A DNA stretch of 64,000 nucleotides from Agelaius tricolor (taxonomy: Eukaryota; Chordata; Aves; Passeriformes; Icteridae). The stretch is from the NCBI GenBank assembly GCA_023055355.1, contig JALJCS010000037.1, positions 4,960,001 through 5,024,000 of the forward strand, written 5' to 3'. Shown here piece after piece: positions 13,228 through 25,690 of this stretch. Made by a program: the position numbers and the translations under genes. The notes under the pieces were generated by a model that saw only the letters and a list, made by a program, of their open reading frames with translations, was not told where the DNA came from and ran no database searches. Position 1 is the first letter of the stretch. Each line of letters opens with the position of its first letter.

Positions 13228-13514
13228 CTGCTCAGTGGTCACTCTGCTAATGCAGCCACTCTGCTCAGTGGTCACTCTCCTCAGTGGTCACTCTCCTCAG
13301 TGGTCAACTAGTGGTCACTCTGCTAATGTGGTCACACTGCTTAGTGGTCACACTGCTAATGTGGCCACTGTGCTCAGTGGTCACTCTGCTTGGTGGTCAC
13401 TCTGCTAATGTGGTCACATTGCTCGGTGGTCACTCTGTGCAGTGGCCACTCTGCTAATGTGGTCACACTGCTTGGTGGTCACTCTGCTCAGTGGTCACTC
13501 TGCTCGGTGGTCAC
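13228..13514. repeat. Minisatellite, about 15-bp unit GTGGTCACTCTGCTx
   Basis: About 17 tandem units begin with GTGGTCAC (or GTGGCCAC) and end in CTCA, CTTG, CTCG or CTAAT. The CTAAT units are 1-2 bp longer and recur periodically, giving a higher-order pattern. The unit holds the half-site GGTCA, and where CTAAT precedes it the RUNX-like TGTGGT. Short open frames through it are repeat artefacts. Confidence 0.92.
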
Positions 13515-15667
13515 TGTGGCTGCGGCCCCCGGGGAGGACACGGAGCCCTGTGTGGGTTGGCCTGGCAGGAGCAGCTGGCAGAACTGATCCCAGCCAGGAC
13601 TGTGGGATCTGTCCTGATCTTGGCATGGTTCTGTTGGAAGTTTCCTCCCAGTGGCCCCGGGGGTGCCCAGTCCCTGCCGTTCAGTCCAGCAGACCCAGCC
13701 AGATGGGGGTCAAGGCTGAGCAGTCAAGGGGACCCTTGTCCCCAACAAGCCTCAGCTCACAGGGTGGCTTTGGGCTGGACTGGGCAGAGCAGGAGCTGCA
13801 GGGGCAGCTGTGGGCACTGCTGGCTGTGCTGCTGTGGGTGCTGGCTGGAAGCAGCCACTTGGACAGGAATTTGTCTGTCCTGACTGACTTCCCATGGGAT
13901 TTGTTAGGCTCCAGTTCTGGGTGATGCTTAGACAAGCTGATAGTGCTCTAGGACCTAAAGGATAGCCCACCAGCACCCTCTCCTTAGCATTTATTTTAAA
14001 ACAAGGACTTCCATGCCACCTTAGCAGGTCCAGCACCTGGTTATCTTGTGTCTTGTCAGCAGTGTAGAGAGTCCTCTGGGGTTCAGGCCTAAAATTTGGA
14101 GCCTTTTTAATACTTTGAGTGGTTGTCTGGCTTTGTTCTCTGCCTCCAAGGTCACTAAACCTGGGCTTGGTGTGCTGCAGGAGGGAATCTAACATCCTAC
14201 TGGCTTCAGCATCACGGTGGTCCCACCTCTCACAGCTAGCGTCTCCTTGACCACATGGAGGACCTCCTCCCTTTCCTTCCCACATCCCCTGCTGCTATTG
14301 GGGAGCAGATCCTATTTGCAGTGGACTCCCAAGGGTGGTTCCTTCTGTCTGGCTGTCAGTTTGTCAGATCCAGATGGTGTCATTTGTGGGTTTTGACCAA
14401 TTCTTCATACTTCTGTGGTTTTGTTTCTGCTGTCGCTTCATCTCACGTGCCCTTCAGAGCAGCCTAGGGATTCACCAGGGTAAAGGCTGATGAGTATGTG
14501 CTTGCACAGGCAGGAAGGGCAGGGGGAGGCCCGAAGGGCAGAGAGTTGGGAGCAATCATTGACCTGGAGCACAGCATGGCACCCAGAGCAGAGCCTTTGC
14601 CCCTGGGCTGGCAGAGACAGGCCCACATTCTCTGCTAGCTCTGTCTGGTGAGGAGCACAGGGAGAGCAGGATGGGGGTGCACCACCTTCCATCCCTACCA
14701 GAGCTTCCAATAGGTACCAGCAGCCTCCCTGCCCACAGGGACCTTGGCTTTCCTCTCCTTCCCACAGAAAGCTCAGGGAAAGGTGAGGCTTGGCTCTGTG
14801 AAGATGCCACCCCTCCAGAGCTCCAAAAGGGCCAAGCACTGGAGTAGCCATAGGGTGGCTCTTGGGAGGATCTTCCTGGGGAATGCTGAGATGCTGTGGC
14901 CCTGAGGAGCAATGGAGTCTTTGGTAGTGTGTCCCTTTTGTAGTGCCTTGGCCTTGAGCTGGCTCTGAATAACCGAGAGCGAGGCTTGGGGGCTTCATCC
15001 TGTGAGACCACCAGACCAGCTCAGCTGGGAGCATTTGTGCCCCTTCACTTTCCCCCTGCTCTTGTGACACAAAGAGCAAAGCTGCCAGTTTGCCTGTAAT
15101 GACCTCCGTGCCCTCCAAGCCTAACCCTTTCCTTGGAAAGACAAAAATCCCATTGCCTTGTACCTCCATCTGTTTAGTGAACAGTTTAACCTAACAAGAT
15201 TAGCATTTGAGGTCAGCTCTTCTGCTTTTACGTTTTTCCCCCGCCGTTTGCAAAGAAAACAGCATTGGATTTGGGACAAAAGCTCAAAACCCCTCATTTG
15301 TAAGTAGCACAGCCTTTGGAAACTGTTTTGTTCCAAAGTTATCTGGGGAAGGGCTTGTGAATCCTCTCTTAAAGCAAACAGGAGCTGGCCAAGGGGATCA
15401 GCCCCAGGGAGGATGGAACCCAGCACGCAGCATCATACCCAGAGCTGGAGAAATTCCAATGGGTTATTCCTCCCAAGGAAGTTTGTGAGCAGAGAGGATG
15501 CGATAGCAGGGAGGGGCTGTAGTCGGGTGGCTGAACAGGAGTGAATCAGAACATTCCCTGTTCCCCCACAGACACCCTCCAGTGATGTTCCAGCACACAC
15601 CTCCATCCTATTGGGAACACATGGGGAGTACAGGCACATCCCTGATGAAGGAAGCTACAGAAGGAGA

Positions 15668-15880
15668 GGATCACAGAGTCTTGGAACTCTTAAGGTCAGA
15701 AAAGACCTTTAAGATCATCATGCCCATCCATGATCATCACCATGTTCACCACTTAACTATGTCCTCACATGCCAGGGATGCTGACTCCACCACTGCTCTG
15801 GACAGCCTGTTTCAGGCCTTTGCAACATTTTCTGTTAAAAAAAATTCCTAATATCTAATCACGTGAGAGCAGTGGGTGGC
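15668..15880 (-). mobile_element. CR1 LINE 3' fragment, reversed
   Basis: It starts with 'ggatcacagagtcttggaac' and 'aaagacctttaagatcatca', and continues through 'ctgctctggacagcctgttt' to 'aaaattcctaatatctaatc'. This is the reverse complement of a CR1 3' end with the usual order of blocks. Confidence 0.85.
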
Positions 15881-18029
15881 AAAGCTGAAGTAACCTGTGA
15901 GGGTGCACAAGTGGATCTTTCAATGCTTGTGTTTACTTCTTCCTTAACCATCAGCACATCCCACCAGGAACCCCTTCCACTGGGCTGGGCCCGCACCCCA
16001 CCACAGCCTGGCACTGCCCAGGGAGGTGACAGCCTGAAGAGTCCCCAGGGACTCATCACCAGAGTTGGGGGGTAAAAGGTAAAGGGTTTGATTTTCATTC
16101 TCTGGGACCGTTTTCACCTCCCTCTTCTCCCGCCCACCCCCTCCCTTTTCACCACATTGTGCTGAGCTTGAATCAGGCCTTCACAAAGGGGATTAGGGGC
16201 TGGTTGCTGATAAATAGGAAAGCAGGTTGGAAGCGTGGGAACCAGCCATAGCGCAGCACGGAGGGACATTCCTGCTCCGGAGGGCCGGGCGGGAGCAAAA
16301 GTCCGGGCTAACCCCAGGTCACCCGGGGGAACCCAGCTCCTGAGAAGATTTGTTCGGACACTGGCTTTTGTTGTGCACAGTTCCGTGTCAGCCCAGCGTG
16401 GCTCTTGCTGCTATTGATGGGAAGGAAAGCGCTATTGTCCGGCGCCTGAGGGCCCCCCTTTCACTCAGTGCTCTCGGGGTGACGTCAAGGAGGGACGTGG
16501 GAACCCAAGCAGCCAGCCCAGAGTGGTCCCAGCCCTGTCCCATGTCTGCCAAGGCGAGCAGGGATGTTCAGGTGGTCCCTGGGAGCTGAGCTCTGCTCTC
16601 CCTGTGCGAACCATCCTGCCCAGGTGGGATGGATCCTCCTGCAGACAGCTGGGTGGGAACGTGGAGGGTGCTTTTTTCAATCTCAGCTTTTTTTTAATCG
16701 AGAAATTTCCCAGAGGAAAGGGATGATCTTGACAAAAACTTCCTTCTGGGAAATGTCTGCTGGATTGAGAGCATGACCACCCAGTCCTGTGAGTCCCAGG
16801 GGTGTCTGTGGTGTCCACTTCCACCCCACCTCACACCTGCTGGTATGTTGAGCATCCTTCATTCTGATGCTTTTAATCTCCACCTGGTGGGAGAAGGGCC
16901 GGAGATTGGTGTGACCCTTGGTCCAGCTCTTGCTCTGGCCTCTTTTCAGGAAGAGGCTAGGCAGGGAATTGCCCCAGGAGCACTGTGGGCTGGTGCAGTG
17001 AAGCTGCTTGGAGCAGCCAAATGAAGATCAGCTGCTTTACATCTGGTCCTGAGGCTGGAGCAGCAACACGGAGCATCTGGGGACAGGCAGCACGCCAGGG
17101 AGGGAGCCTGCTGAGAAAATCCCTCCTTTCCCCCTGTGACCTGACAGTGAGGATCTGAAGGTGACCTTGAACCCTGCAACTGGTCCTGGCTGGGCTCTGC
17201 ATGGTTCATCCACCAGCCCAGGCTCAAAAAAGGAGCTGAGCACCAAGGCTGGGACTCGCTCCCAGCCCTTGCTCCTCCTCTGAAGCCCAATTTTGCTGTC
17301 AAAGGCTCCAGCATGGCTCTGGGAGCCTCATAGGGTCAAAAAAGCTCAAAGGAGCTGAACCAAATGGTCTATACAGCCATATCCACATGTATATGGATGT
17401 GGACCAACAGGCTTTGTGTCTAGCAGGGAGGCAAAGGGGGAGAGTGACAAATATTTGCTGCTGGCAGGCCCTGTGTCAGTGTTCGACCACATCAGAAGGG
17501 AAAACAGAAGGCTCCCCCATGAGCTGTGATTACCCCAGAGAAATGGGGCAGCTACAGGCACAGTGGGATCATGGCTGCTTCACTGCTGAGAATGCACACT
17601 GCCCTTCCTGAGGAATCTTGTTGGGCAACTGTGAAAATACTCATGGAGGTCACTTGGGAGCCTAGGAGCTGCCAGGGCAGCATGGCTCTGCTAGGGCTGG
17701 GCTGCAGCCAGGGTTTTTCTGAAAGACTTCAGAAAAAAGTGGGAATGGCTTCCAAGAAGCTGGATTTTCAACTGGTCTGGGTCCTTCCTGGGGGTAGAAG
17801 AAGTAAGTCACCACCTGCATTTTTGGGTCCTTGCCCAAAGTGGCTCCCTGGCCCTGCACATCTGAGTGCAGGGACTCACCATGCTGCTGAGACCCTGACC
17901 CACAGCTGAGCCAGCCCGTGGCAAGCCAGAGTGTCCCTGGGGATCCTGGGAGAGTGCACAGATGGGGACAAGGATGAGGATGAGGATAAGGATGTGAATT
18001 TGAACGGGGACAAGGATGAGTCTTTTTGG

Positions 18030-18322
18030 CAGGGCCTGTTGCAACAGGACAAAAGGGGATAGCTTTCAACTGGCAGAGAAGAAATTTAGATTAGATACAA
18101 GGAAGTTTTTTACAATGAGAATGGTGAGGCCCTGGCACAGGGTGCTCAGAGCAGGTGTGGCTGCCCCTGGATCCCTGGCAGTGCCCAAGGTCAGGCTGGA
18201 CAGGGCTTGGAGCAGCCTGGGATAGCGGGAAGTGTCCTTCCCCATGGTAGGGGGTGGCACTGGATGGGCTTTAAGGTCCCTTCCAACCCAAACCAGTCTG
18301 GGATTCTGTGGTTCTATGATTT
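18030..18322 (+). mobile_element. CR1 LINE 3' fragment
   Basis: This is the longest and best-preserved CR1 3' end in the window. It runs from 'agattagatacaaggaag', through 'cctggcacagggtgctcaga', 'tcaggctggacagggcttgg' and 'aaggtcccttccaaccca', to the tail 'tctgtggttctatga'. It is 5'-truncated. Confidence 0.93.
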
Positions 18323-19419
18323 GAAAGCAGACTGGAGCTCAGGGGCTCTCTGGGATGCCTCACTGGGACTTGTGGAGGTGCATGGGGCAAACTCCTAGCA
18401 CTTCCAACCACCCATGTATGGAACACATCAGCCAGCACAGGCAGCACAGGTGGGGCCTGCTCAGGCATGGACACCTCCCTCCTGAAGGGCTGGATCAGCC
18501 CATGAGGACAGTCCTGCTGGGGCTCCCCTTGTCCCAGCATCCCAACCCCCACTGTGGGTTTTGAGCTGGTGACGCTCACTGGTGGCAGCCCCGTGTGCCA
18601 GGAGCTGTGGTGATTCTGCCCTCAGCCTTCCCTCAGTCCTGAGCCCCTCCTGACCTGTGAGTGGCTCCATTCCCTTGTCTCATCCCTTTGGCTGTCTGCA
18701 GAAGAGCTGTTTGCTGGTGTGAAATGTGGTGTCAATTCCTGGCTTTTTGGGTGCAGTTCTGTGCTGTAGTGGCAATGACATGTTCTGATGCCACATGTCC
18801 CTGTTCTGGGGCTGCACTCACTGACAGCCCCATCACTGTTACCCCAGAGCTCAGACATGCAGTGACACTGCCTGGCAGGAGCCCAGCCCAGCCCAGCCCA
18901 TGGCCCTTCTCTTTCTTGTTCTCCTCTCCCAACTATTCCCGTGACCAAGCTGTGCTCCCTTTGCAGTTCATTCCCACCAAGCAGGCACCTTGTTTCATGC
19001 TGCTTGTAAGCATTCACTGCCCTTTGGCAGAGGTGCCCCTGTGTCCTGACACCCAGAGCTCTGTGGTGACAGTGCAGCCTTGCCACCCCTATACCAGAAT
19101 CCAGGGATGAACCGTGGCTGGCCCGTGGGTTGCAGGTTGTTTGCCAGGATGGTGACGAGCTTCCCTCCCCGCGGGGCTGGGAGTTGGGATGGTTCCTTTG
19201 GGAAGCACTGTGCCAGCTGCATTCAGGAGCACCGGGACACAGGGACACCTGCCCACACAAGCCCTCCATGACCCTGGCCCGGCTGGATCTGTGTGGGCAC
19301 AAATTCACAGAGATGAGCTGAGTTTGAGCCGACACGAGCCCGGCATCATCTGCTTTGTAGGCGAATCGGCAGAAATCTGGTGCTTCAGTTTCTCTGCAGG
19401 CCCCTGAGAGCAGCCGGAT

Positions 19420-19780
19420 TCTGGGGGTGCCGAGCCCTCAGGCAGCGGCTGCAGCGTGGCCCAGCGCAGCCCGCGCAGGCCGCAGCGGCCATTTGGCCAC
19501 GGCAGCGCCGGGCCCAGGGCGGTGCCGGGGCGGGGGCGGCCCCGGGGGCCCGATCGCACCTCGGCCGGAGATGAAAGAGCCGCCGGCCGGGAGATGAAAG
19601 AGCCGGCGGGGCTGCGGCGGGCGAGCACGGAGGGGAGGGGAAGCCCCGGGAGTTGTTTTTCCTCTCATCTCTGCCGCGCAGCAGGACAGCGACAACCAGA
19701 GCCAGGCGTTCCCAGGGCCCCCTCCCGGCTCCGGGCTGAGCATCCATCGGGGTGCTGCATGGAGGAGGGGAGGCTCTGCG
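19420..19780. promoter_or_regulatory. CpG island
   Basis: A compact CpG island with several GC-box-like GGGGCGGGG strings and a 20-22-bp near-duplicate of 'gagatgaaagagccg' at about 19567 and 19592. It has the look of a promoter or alternative first exon, but no TATA element, start codon in good context or conserved coding frame lets me assign a gene. Polarity is unknown. Confidence 0.45.
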
Positions 19781-19789
19781 CTGTCTGCT

Positions 19790-22700
19790 GAAGGAGAAGG
19801 GCTGCAGAGGATATAATAATCTCTCCTTTCATAATTTTTGTCATGGGGAGATAAATACTATCTTCTTTGCCTGAGACAGAGGCTGCGGTAATCCTGGGGA
19901 CAGCCAGAGTCACCATGAGCCAAGCAGGTGTCCCCTGGCTATTGAAGATGCTCTGCTCCAGAGGCCCCTTTCACCTCCTGCACTGGAGCCGTGTGTCCCC
20001 AGAGGCTCCTGCAGGGCAGAGAGGGCAGAGGCTGGCACTGATAGACAGACACCTCACCTTCCCCTCGGACCCGGAGGTTTGGACTTTGGAGATTTGGACA
20101 CACAAAGCCCTGTGCCTTGGGCTTTGAAGCTGAGTCTCCAAGACCAAATGGCAAGCTACTGCTCCCAAAATATTCTCCCAAGGGACCTGGTGAAGGTCTG
20201 TTTTTCATTTCTTTGTATCACTTTTGGATGCAAGAGCTTGTACAAGGGTCTGGGCTCTTGCTTTGAGGTGCTTCAACTGTGCAGGTATCCATGAAATGGG
20301 GCTGAGCAGGAGCAGTTCCCACCCAGCTGCTACTTCCAGGGCAAACCCCAAGTCCAGTCACCCCAGCAGCTCAGGCAGAGTTCAGAGGGTTTTGTCCTCC
20401 AGCCCTGGCCCTGTGTGTCACAGAGTTCTGCCAGGCTGCAGGATTTCTGGTGGCTAGGGGCCCTGACTGGCTCTGGCCACAAGCAAAGGCAGTGAGATCC
20501 CTGACACGGCAGGAAGGGACCAGGCTGCAGGGACCCACAGAGAGTTGGGTGAAGATGCTGATGGAGCCAGACAGGTCTCCAGCTTGGCTTCTGCATGACC
20601 CAGACTGCAACGTGCTCATCCCTTCATGGACTGGCATGAAAAAAATGAGGGAGTCTCTTGTTGCAGCTTAAACTGTTGTGTTCAGAATTTCATTGCCTCA
20701 GGGTTGTTTGGTTGGTCCTGAACCTCCTTGATTGGGTTCAGGCAGACCTCAGGTGGAGAAGCAGAAAACCCAGAGCTGCCCTCTAAACCAGCCCTCTGTT
20801 TGTGTCTCCTCTCTTGTTTATTGCTGCTCTCCCTGGCAGGTCCAGGGCTGTCACCTGCCCTGAGGACCACTCTGTGCATGGCCCATGCTGGGCCCACTGG
20901 ATGCCTGGAGCTGGGGAGCAGGTCTGGGCAGCTGGGCTGGAATGAAGATGCTGGACAAACGCTCCCAGCTCCTCTCTCACAGCTGCAGCAAGTCTGACCA
21001 TGCTCTGCCTGCTCCTCCCTGGAAAACACCAACCCTTTCAGGACCCACGGGGTTCAGTTGGCACTGGGAAGCCTGGGGACAGTGGCCTGAGGAACAACTC
21101 TGCTGTGTGCCTCCCCTCTGCACCAACTCTCCCCACTCTTGCCTCGTCCACCCCGGACGCTGGGTAAGAATCTCTTCTCATCTTGCCCTAAGCCTCACAG
21201 CCTAGCCCTGGCTCAGTTCCTGGCTCAAAGGTGCTTCTGAGCTGGGGACAGGCAGCAACAGCTCAGAAAGGTTTGTCTCCATCACAGGGACACATGTCAG
21301 GGTAGGGCAGGCTTTGCCCTCACCTCTCAAGCACCAAGGCACCTGTGTCAGGTGAGGAACTAAACCTGCCCCAGGTTTCCCAGGACACTAAGAGTGAACC
21401 AAGAACTTTTGAAACCAGCCCAGAATCACACTGGGACAGAGCCTGCATTATTGTGCCTTTGCTTCCCCGTGAATTCCAGTCCTCTGACATACTTAGATCA
21501 AACCTGATGACCCAAATCTGACTGCAGCAACTGAGAGGAGAAATGACCCTCCAAAAAGAGCAGCCCAAAGAGCCACCGTGTGTGCTCCGGGCCACCCTGG
21601 GCCACTGCACCCACGCACAAAGGAGCAGCCAGGCAGCACCAAAGTGATTCAGCGGCTGTAATTCAATTACTTTGCAAAGCAGCAGAGGCCAAGGCACCCC
21701 CACAGGATGCACAGCAGCGGGACGGCTCCGCAGGCTCTGGGAGCTGTCACTGAGAGCTCATGTGAGAGCCCAGCCCTGGGCTGGGGCCAGTAAACGTGTG
21801 AGCCATGCAGAACCCACCTGCCTGTGCAGCGGATCCTGCCAATGGAGCTGGGGCAGCACAGGGTCACCCCACTGCTGGAGTGGGCCAGCAGCACTTTGGG
21901 ACTGGAAGGTTGTCGGGTGAGGGAGGAAGCTGCCTCCAGAGGCGACTGGAAGTGGAGGTAGGAATGGAAGGAAACAATAGAGAGGAGGGAAAAGGACTCA
22001 TCCCTCCTTCTTCCTGCTTCTGTCATTAGAAGCATGGACCTAGTTGAGGTTCCAAGGCAACATGAGAATCTGGAATTTGTAGGGTCTTGCAGAGATGTGT
22101 CCCCAGGTGTGGGGCTCCTCAGGAATTCAGCATCTGCTGTGGCCTTGGGCACCTCTCAAGCCCACTGGCCCAAGTTGTTAAGCATATCCAGCCATAAATG
22201 AGGCAGAGCAGGTATTTTTAATTTGAAAAAAAAAAAACAGAAAAACCCTTTTCACTTCAAGTCGTCTCCTCTGGCGCTTTATCTCAGCCCCGAGCAGCTG
22301 TGATGCCCTAGACAGGTCTCATTTAATTAAAAACTTGAGTGAAGAGGCTGCTACACCAACTGTTCATCTCAGAAAACGTCTGCCAACATCTGGGGCAGGG
22401 AGTCCCAGTTCCAGGTGATGCCTGTCCCATCCCTGCTGCTGCCATGTTCCCAGGGAGGCCAGAGCTGCTGTGCTCAGTGCTCATCTGGCCACTCTGAATG
22501 CTGAGCTGGGGCTCAGCTGTTGTGCAGATGAGTTTTTCCATGGCCCAGTGATGCTTTCCCAGTCTTGCTTCTCACCTTTCAGGGTAGCCTGAAAGTGAGT
22601 GGGAGCTTCAGTCCTTGCAGAGCCTGACTTGCTTTGGTCAGTGGTGGGAGAAGAACCAGCTTGAGCCCTGCAAACTTTTCAGGGGGAGCCTGGGGGAGCT

Positions 22701-25320
22701 GATGAGGGTCTGCCAGCCTGGGGACAGGAGACAGCTGGGGCAGCATGCCCAGGGAAGGGCTCTCTGCAGCGCAAACCCCAGGACAGGGAGTCCCCCTTGC
22801 CCCCCATCTTCAGCCCCATCCACCCCTCTATGGGGGGGACAAGCCAGGCACCCCGGGATGGGGAAGAAGGATCCCTCACCATGGGGAGGGTCCTCCTGCT
22901 CCAGCCCAGCGGCTGCACCCAGCTGACCCCCACCCGCACAGCCCCTGCCACCCCTCGCACCCGCCGGGCTGGTGGCTCTGGGGCAGGTGGGGTGGCCTGG
23001 CCCCGGAGCCCCGCTCAGTGCCGTAGGGTTGGGTTTTCCCCACTCCTGGGAACCAAGCGTCGGCTTTTGTTGGCAAACAGAGCGTAACTTTCATGTGAAA
23101 AGGTTAGTACAGTATGCTAGTTCCTAGGGAGGGGATAATAGAGCCTGATTCTCACACCCCCGGGGCCGCGAGGTGACAGCAGCACGGGAGAAGGGTATTT
23201 AACACCTTCGCCTTGGGAACCTTTTCCCTTCCCAGAGTCCTCCCGCCTCGCCAAGCGCAGGGAGGAGGAGGAGGAGGAGGAGGAGGAGGAGGAGGAGGAG
23301 GAGGAGGAGGAGGAGGAGGAGGAGGAGGAGGAGGGCGGTGCAATGCCTTTGTCTCCGCTTCCCTCGCACCCCGATCCCACTCCACTGGCACTCGCACTCT
23401 CACAGCCGGTAGAAGAGCCTGGGAAACAGTCGGACAGTAATTCAGGATCCGGCTCGTGGTGTCACAGTCTCCCCAGCTGTGGGCACACAGGCAGGGTGTG
23501 AGTTGTGGTTCCCAGTGGGGATGGGGGTCCATAGGGATGAGCCCCCTTGGTGTGTGCACTGCACGGGGGGTGGGTGCCCTCAGTCGGTGTCCCCATGGCT
23601 GTCACCTCCCTTGCTGCCTGGCAGCCGTGTCTGTGCTAGGACTGGGGCTCACGGTGCCACCTGGGCACCCTCAGTGGATCAGGATTGAGGGACAGATACA
23701 TCCCACAAAGTCTGGACAGTGCAGCACAGCCCAGCCCAGGTGCTGCACAGGGACGATGTAAAGACCCTGCTGCCTGCCTTGCTTTTCCTAGAAAAGTCAA
23801 GATTTCTTCCCAAATCCAGCCTCCCTCCCCCTCCCACTGCAGTGAAAGGAGAAGGACAAACCCTGTGAAGATGTGGCACCTGGGGACAGCCCTGCATGTG
23901 GCTGTGACCCCCTCCAGGGCTGCCAGCCATCTACAATCACATACCAGATGCTGGTGTTGCCATTTTCCTAGGGGGGAGCATCCAGTGAGGGGAGGCACAA
24001 CACCAGAGGGAGGGTTCCCGGGGGTGATTGCCAGCACAGTGACAGGAACCTTGGCCCTGGGGCCTCAGTGCACCAGGATGAAGCTCCCCCAGGAGCTGCT
24101 GCTGCTTGTCTAACTGAGGGGGCAGAGCTGGATTAAACCCATGGTTGCTGTATGTATTGAGGGAGTTCAGTTCAGACTGCCCATGCAGGAGCTGGAATGT
24201 CCTTAGAGCAGGAGAGACCAGTTCTGCCAAATTCCACCCCATGGGATGCCAAATTACAAGTGTCATTGCATGGTCTGTCACACTGCTCCGAGTCTCAGGG
24301 CAGACACCTTCCCAGCACTTACTGATCTCAGAAATGGCACATTTTTGGAGTAATCCTTTCCTGGGTGACCTGGTTCTGATGCTGAGGTTGCCCATGGGAA
24401 ACCAACAGCTCCCTTAACCCCCAGCACTGCCTGTCCTTGGTGTGCTGCTCCCACTGGGCTGTGCTCAGGTGAGACAAGGGATGCTGCAGGGCAGTAGAGT
24501 AGTTCAGTGCCACCGTGTCCCCTCCATGAGGCTGGGTCAGACACCAGAGCATCAGGGATGGGATATTTTTGCATCCAGTCTGTGCCTGCTAGAAACAAGG
24601 TGGTGAGGAATTGCTGCAGTTCATGGCCAAAGTCAGTGTTCAGTAATGTGGAGAGCTGTGCCAGCTCACTGTCATGAGACCCGTCCTGGTTATCCAGGTG
24701 ATTTTAGGGGGTTCTCCAAGCTTCTGTACGCCAGACTGTTGCCTTACAGGGCTCCTCATTCCTGGAATCACCTGGCATCACTGCTCAGCTCTTTTGTGCT
24801 ATTTTCTTTTTCTTTCATTCTTTAAAATAGCAGGATGACAATTCTAGCCTCACTAGATTTTCTGACACCATCTCTTGAAGGAGCTGCTGCATCCTGTCCC
24901 TGCAGGCTGTGCACCCTGGGCTGCTGCCCCAGGAGGTACAGGGACCCCAGCTCCCACGGTGGGGAGTGCACAAGTGCCAGGGGTGGCACTGCCACAACAG
25001 ACCTGTCTGCATGTGCCCTTCTCCAGCTGTTCCAGCCTAGATGCCTCCTCCAGAGTGGGAGACAGCAGTGGACTCATGCTGGCATGAAGGGGTTGGAGAG
25101 GAGCAGGTTGTCCCGTCTGGTGTGTGGGCTCACATCATCCCTACGCCCAAGCAGCATCTTTCTGGGTCAGCCTGTACTGGCCCACTCGCATCGGAGGGGA
25201 TGATTTCCAGCTGGGATGGCCCGGGCCTGAGAAGCAGACATTCCCTTGCTCGAGTGTGCTGAAATGTTTAATTAGAGTTTAACAGCACCCTGGGAAAAAG
25301 ATGTCTTGTCATATTTCTGG
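19790..25320. other. Noncoding, presumed EXD3 intron or upstream sequence
   Basis: No gene was recognised. An AT-rich, unique, CNE-like block lies at 22165-22330 and a GGA microsatellite at 23261-23334. Otherwise it is unique sequence. Confidence 0.5.
23261..23334. repeat. (GGA)n microsatellite
   Basis: About 24 uninterrupted GGA units. The opposite strand is a polypurine/polypyrimidine tract able to form H-DNA. Poly-Gly and poly-Ser frames across it are artefacts. Confidence 0.97.
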
Positions 25321-25329
25321 GCTGCATTT

Positions 25330-25690
25330 GGCTGTGGGGCGGCAGGCTCCGTACGCGGAGCCGGGGCAGACCTGCGGCACAAAGAGCCCTTTATGAGCCT
25401 CTCCCCGCGTTCGCCCCGACCCTGAACTTTCCCATCAGCTGCTGGCGCGGTGCCCTCGCAGTGCCCGGGAGGGAGCCGGGGATGGAGCGCGGCTCCTCCT
25501 CGGTGCTTCGGGGTGGTGCTGCAGGAGAAGGGACACGGGGAGGTGTCTGCAGGAGAGGAAATCCCTCTGTGCTCGGACGGTGGGATGAGCCCGAGATGTG
25601 GCCCCGGGTAGGCGGTGTGCTAGCCGTGCATGTGGCAGGACTCCGGGATTCGGCAGGATGGGACCGGGGACACGGCGGTGCCTGCGAGGG
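25330..25690. promoter_or_regulatory. CpG-rich segment
   Basis: CpG density rises between about 25330 and 25690, with several GC-rich blocks. No conserved exon or core promoter was recognised. It is listed as a possible regulatory island only. Confidence 0.3.

Larger units (their letters stand above)
13516..19410. other. Noncoding, presumed EXD3 intron or upstream sequence
   Basis: No gene was recognised. It holds CR1 fragments at 15668-15880 and 18030-18322, a short degenerate GGATGA run at about 17959-18020, and a modest CpG-rich patch at 16225-16520 with two CGTGGGAA sites. Confidence 0.5.

Noticed and set aside
13228..13514. CRISPR-like array
   Set aside because: The units are contiguous with no unique spacers, and the genome is a vertebrate.
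14438..15169. 243-codon minus-strand frame
   Set aside because: No recognisable domain, no splice context or promoter. Length is expected in stop-poor GC-rich sequence.
23152..23559. Poly-Pro, poly-Ser and poly-Gly frames over the GGA tracts (also at 50233-50436)
   Set aside because: Pure translation of microsatellite.
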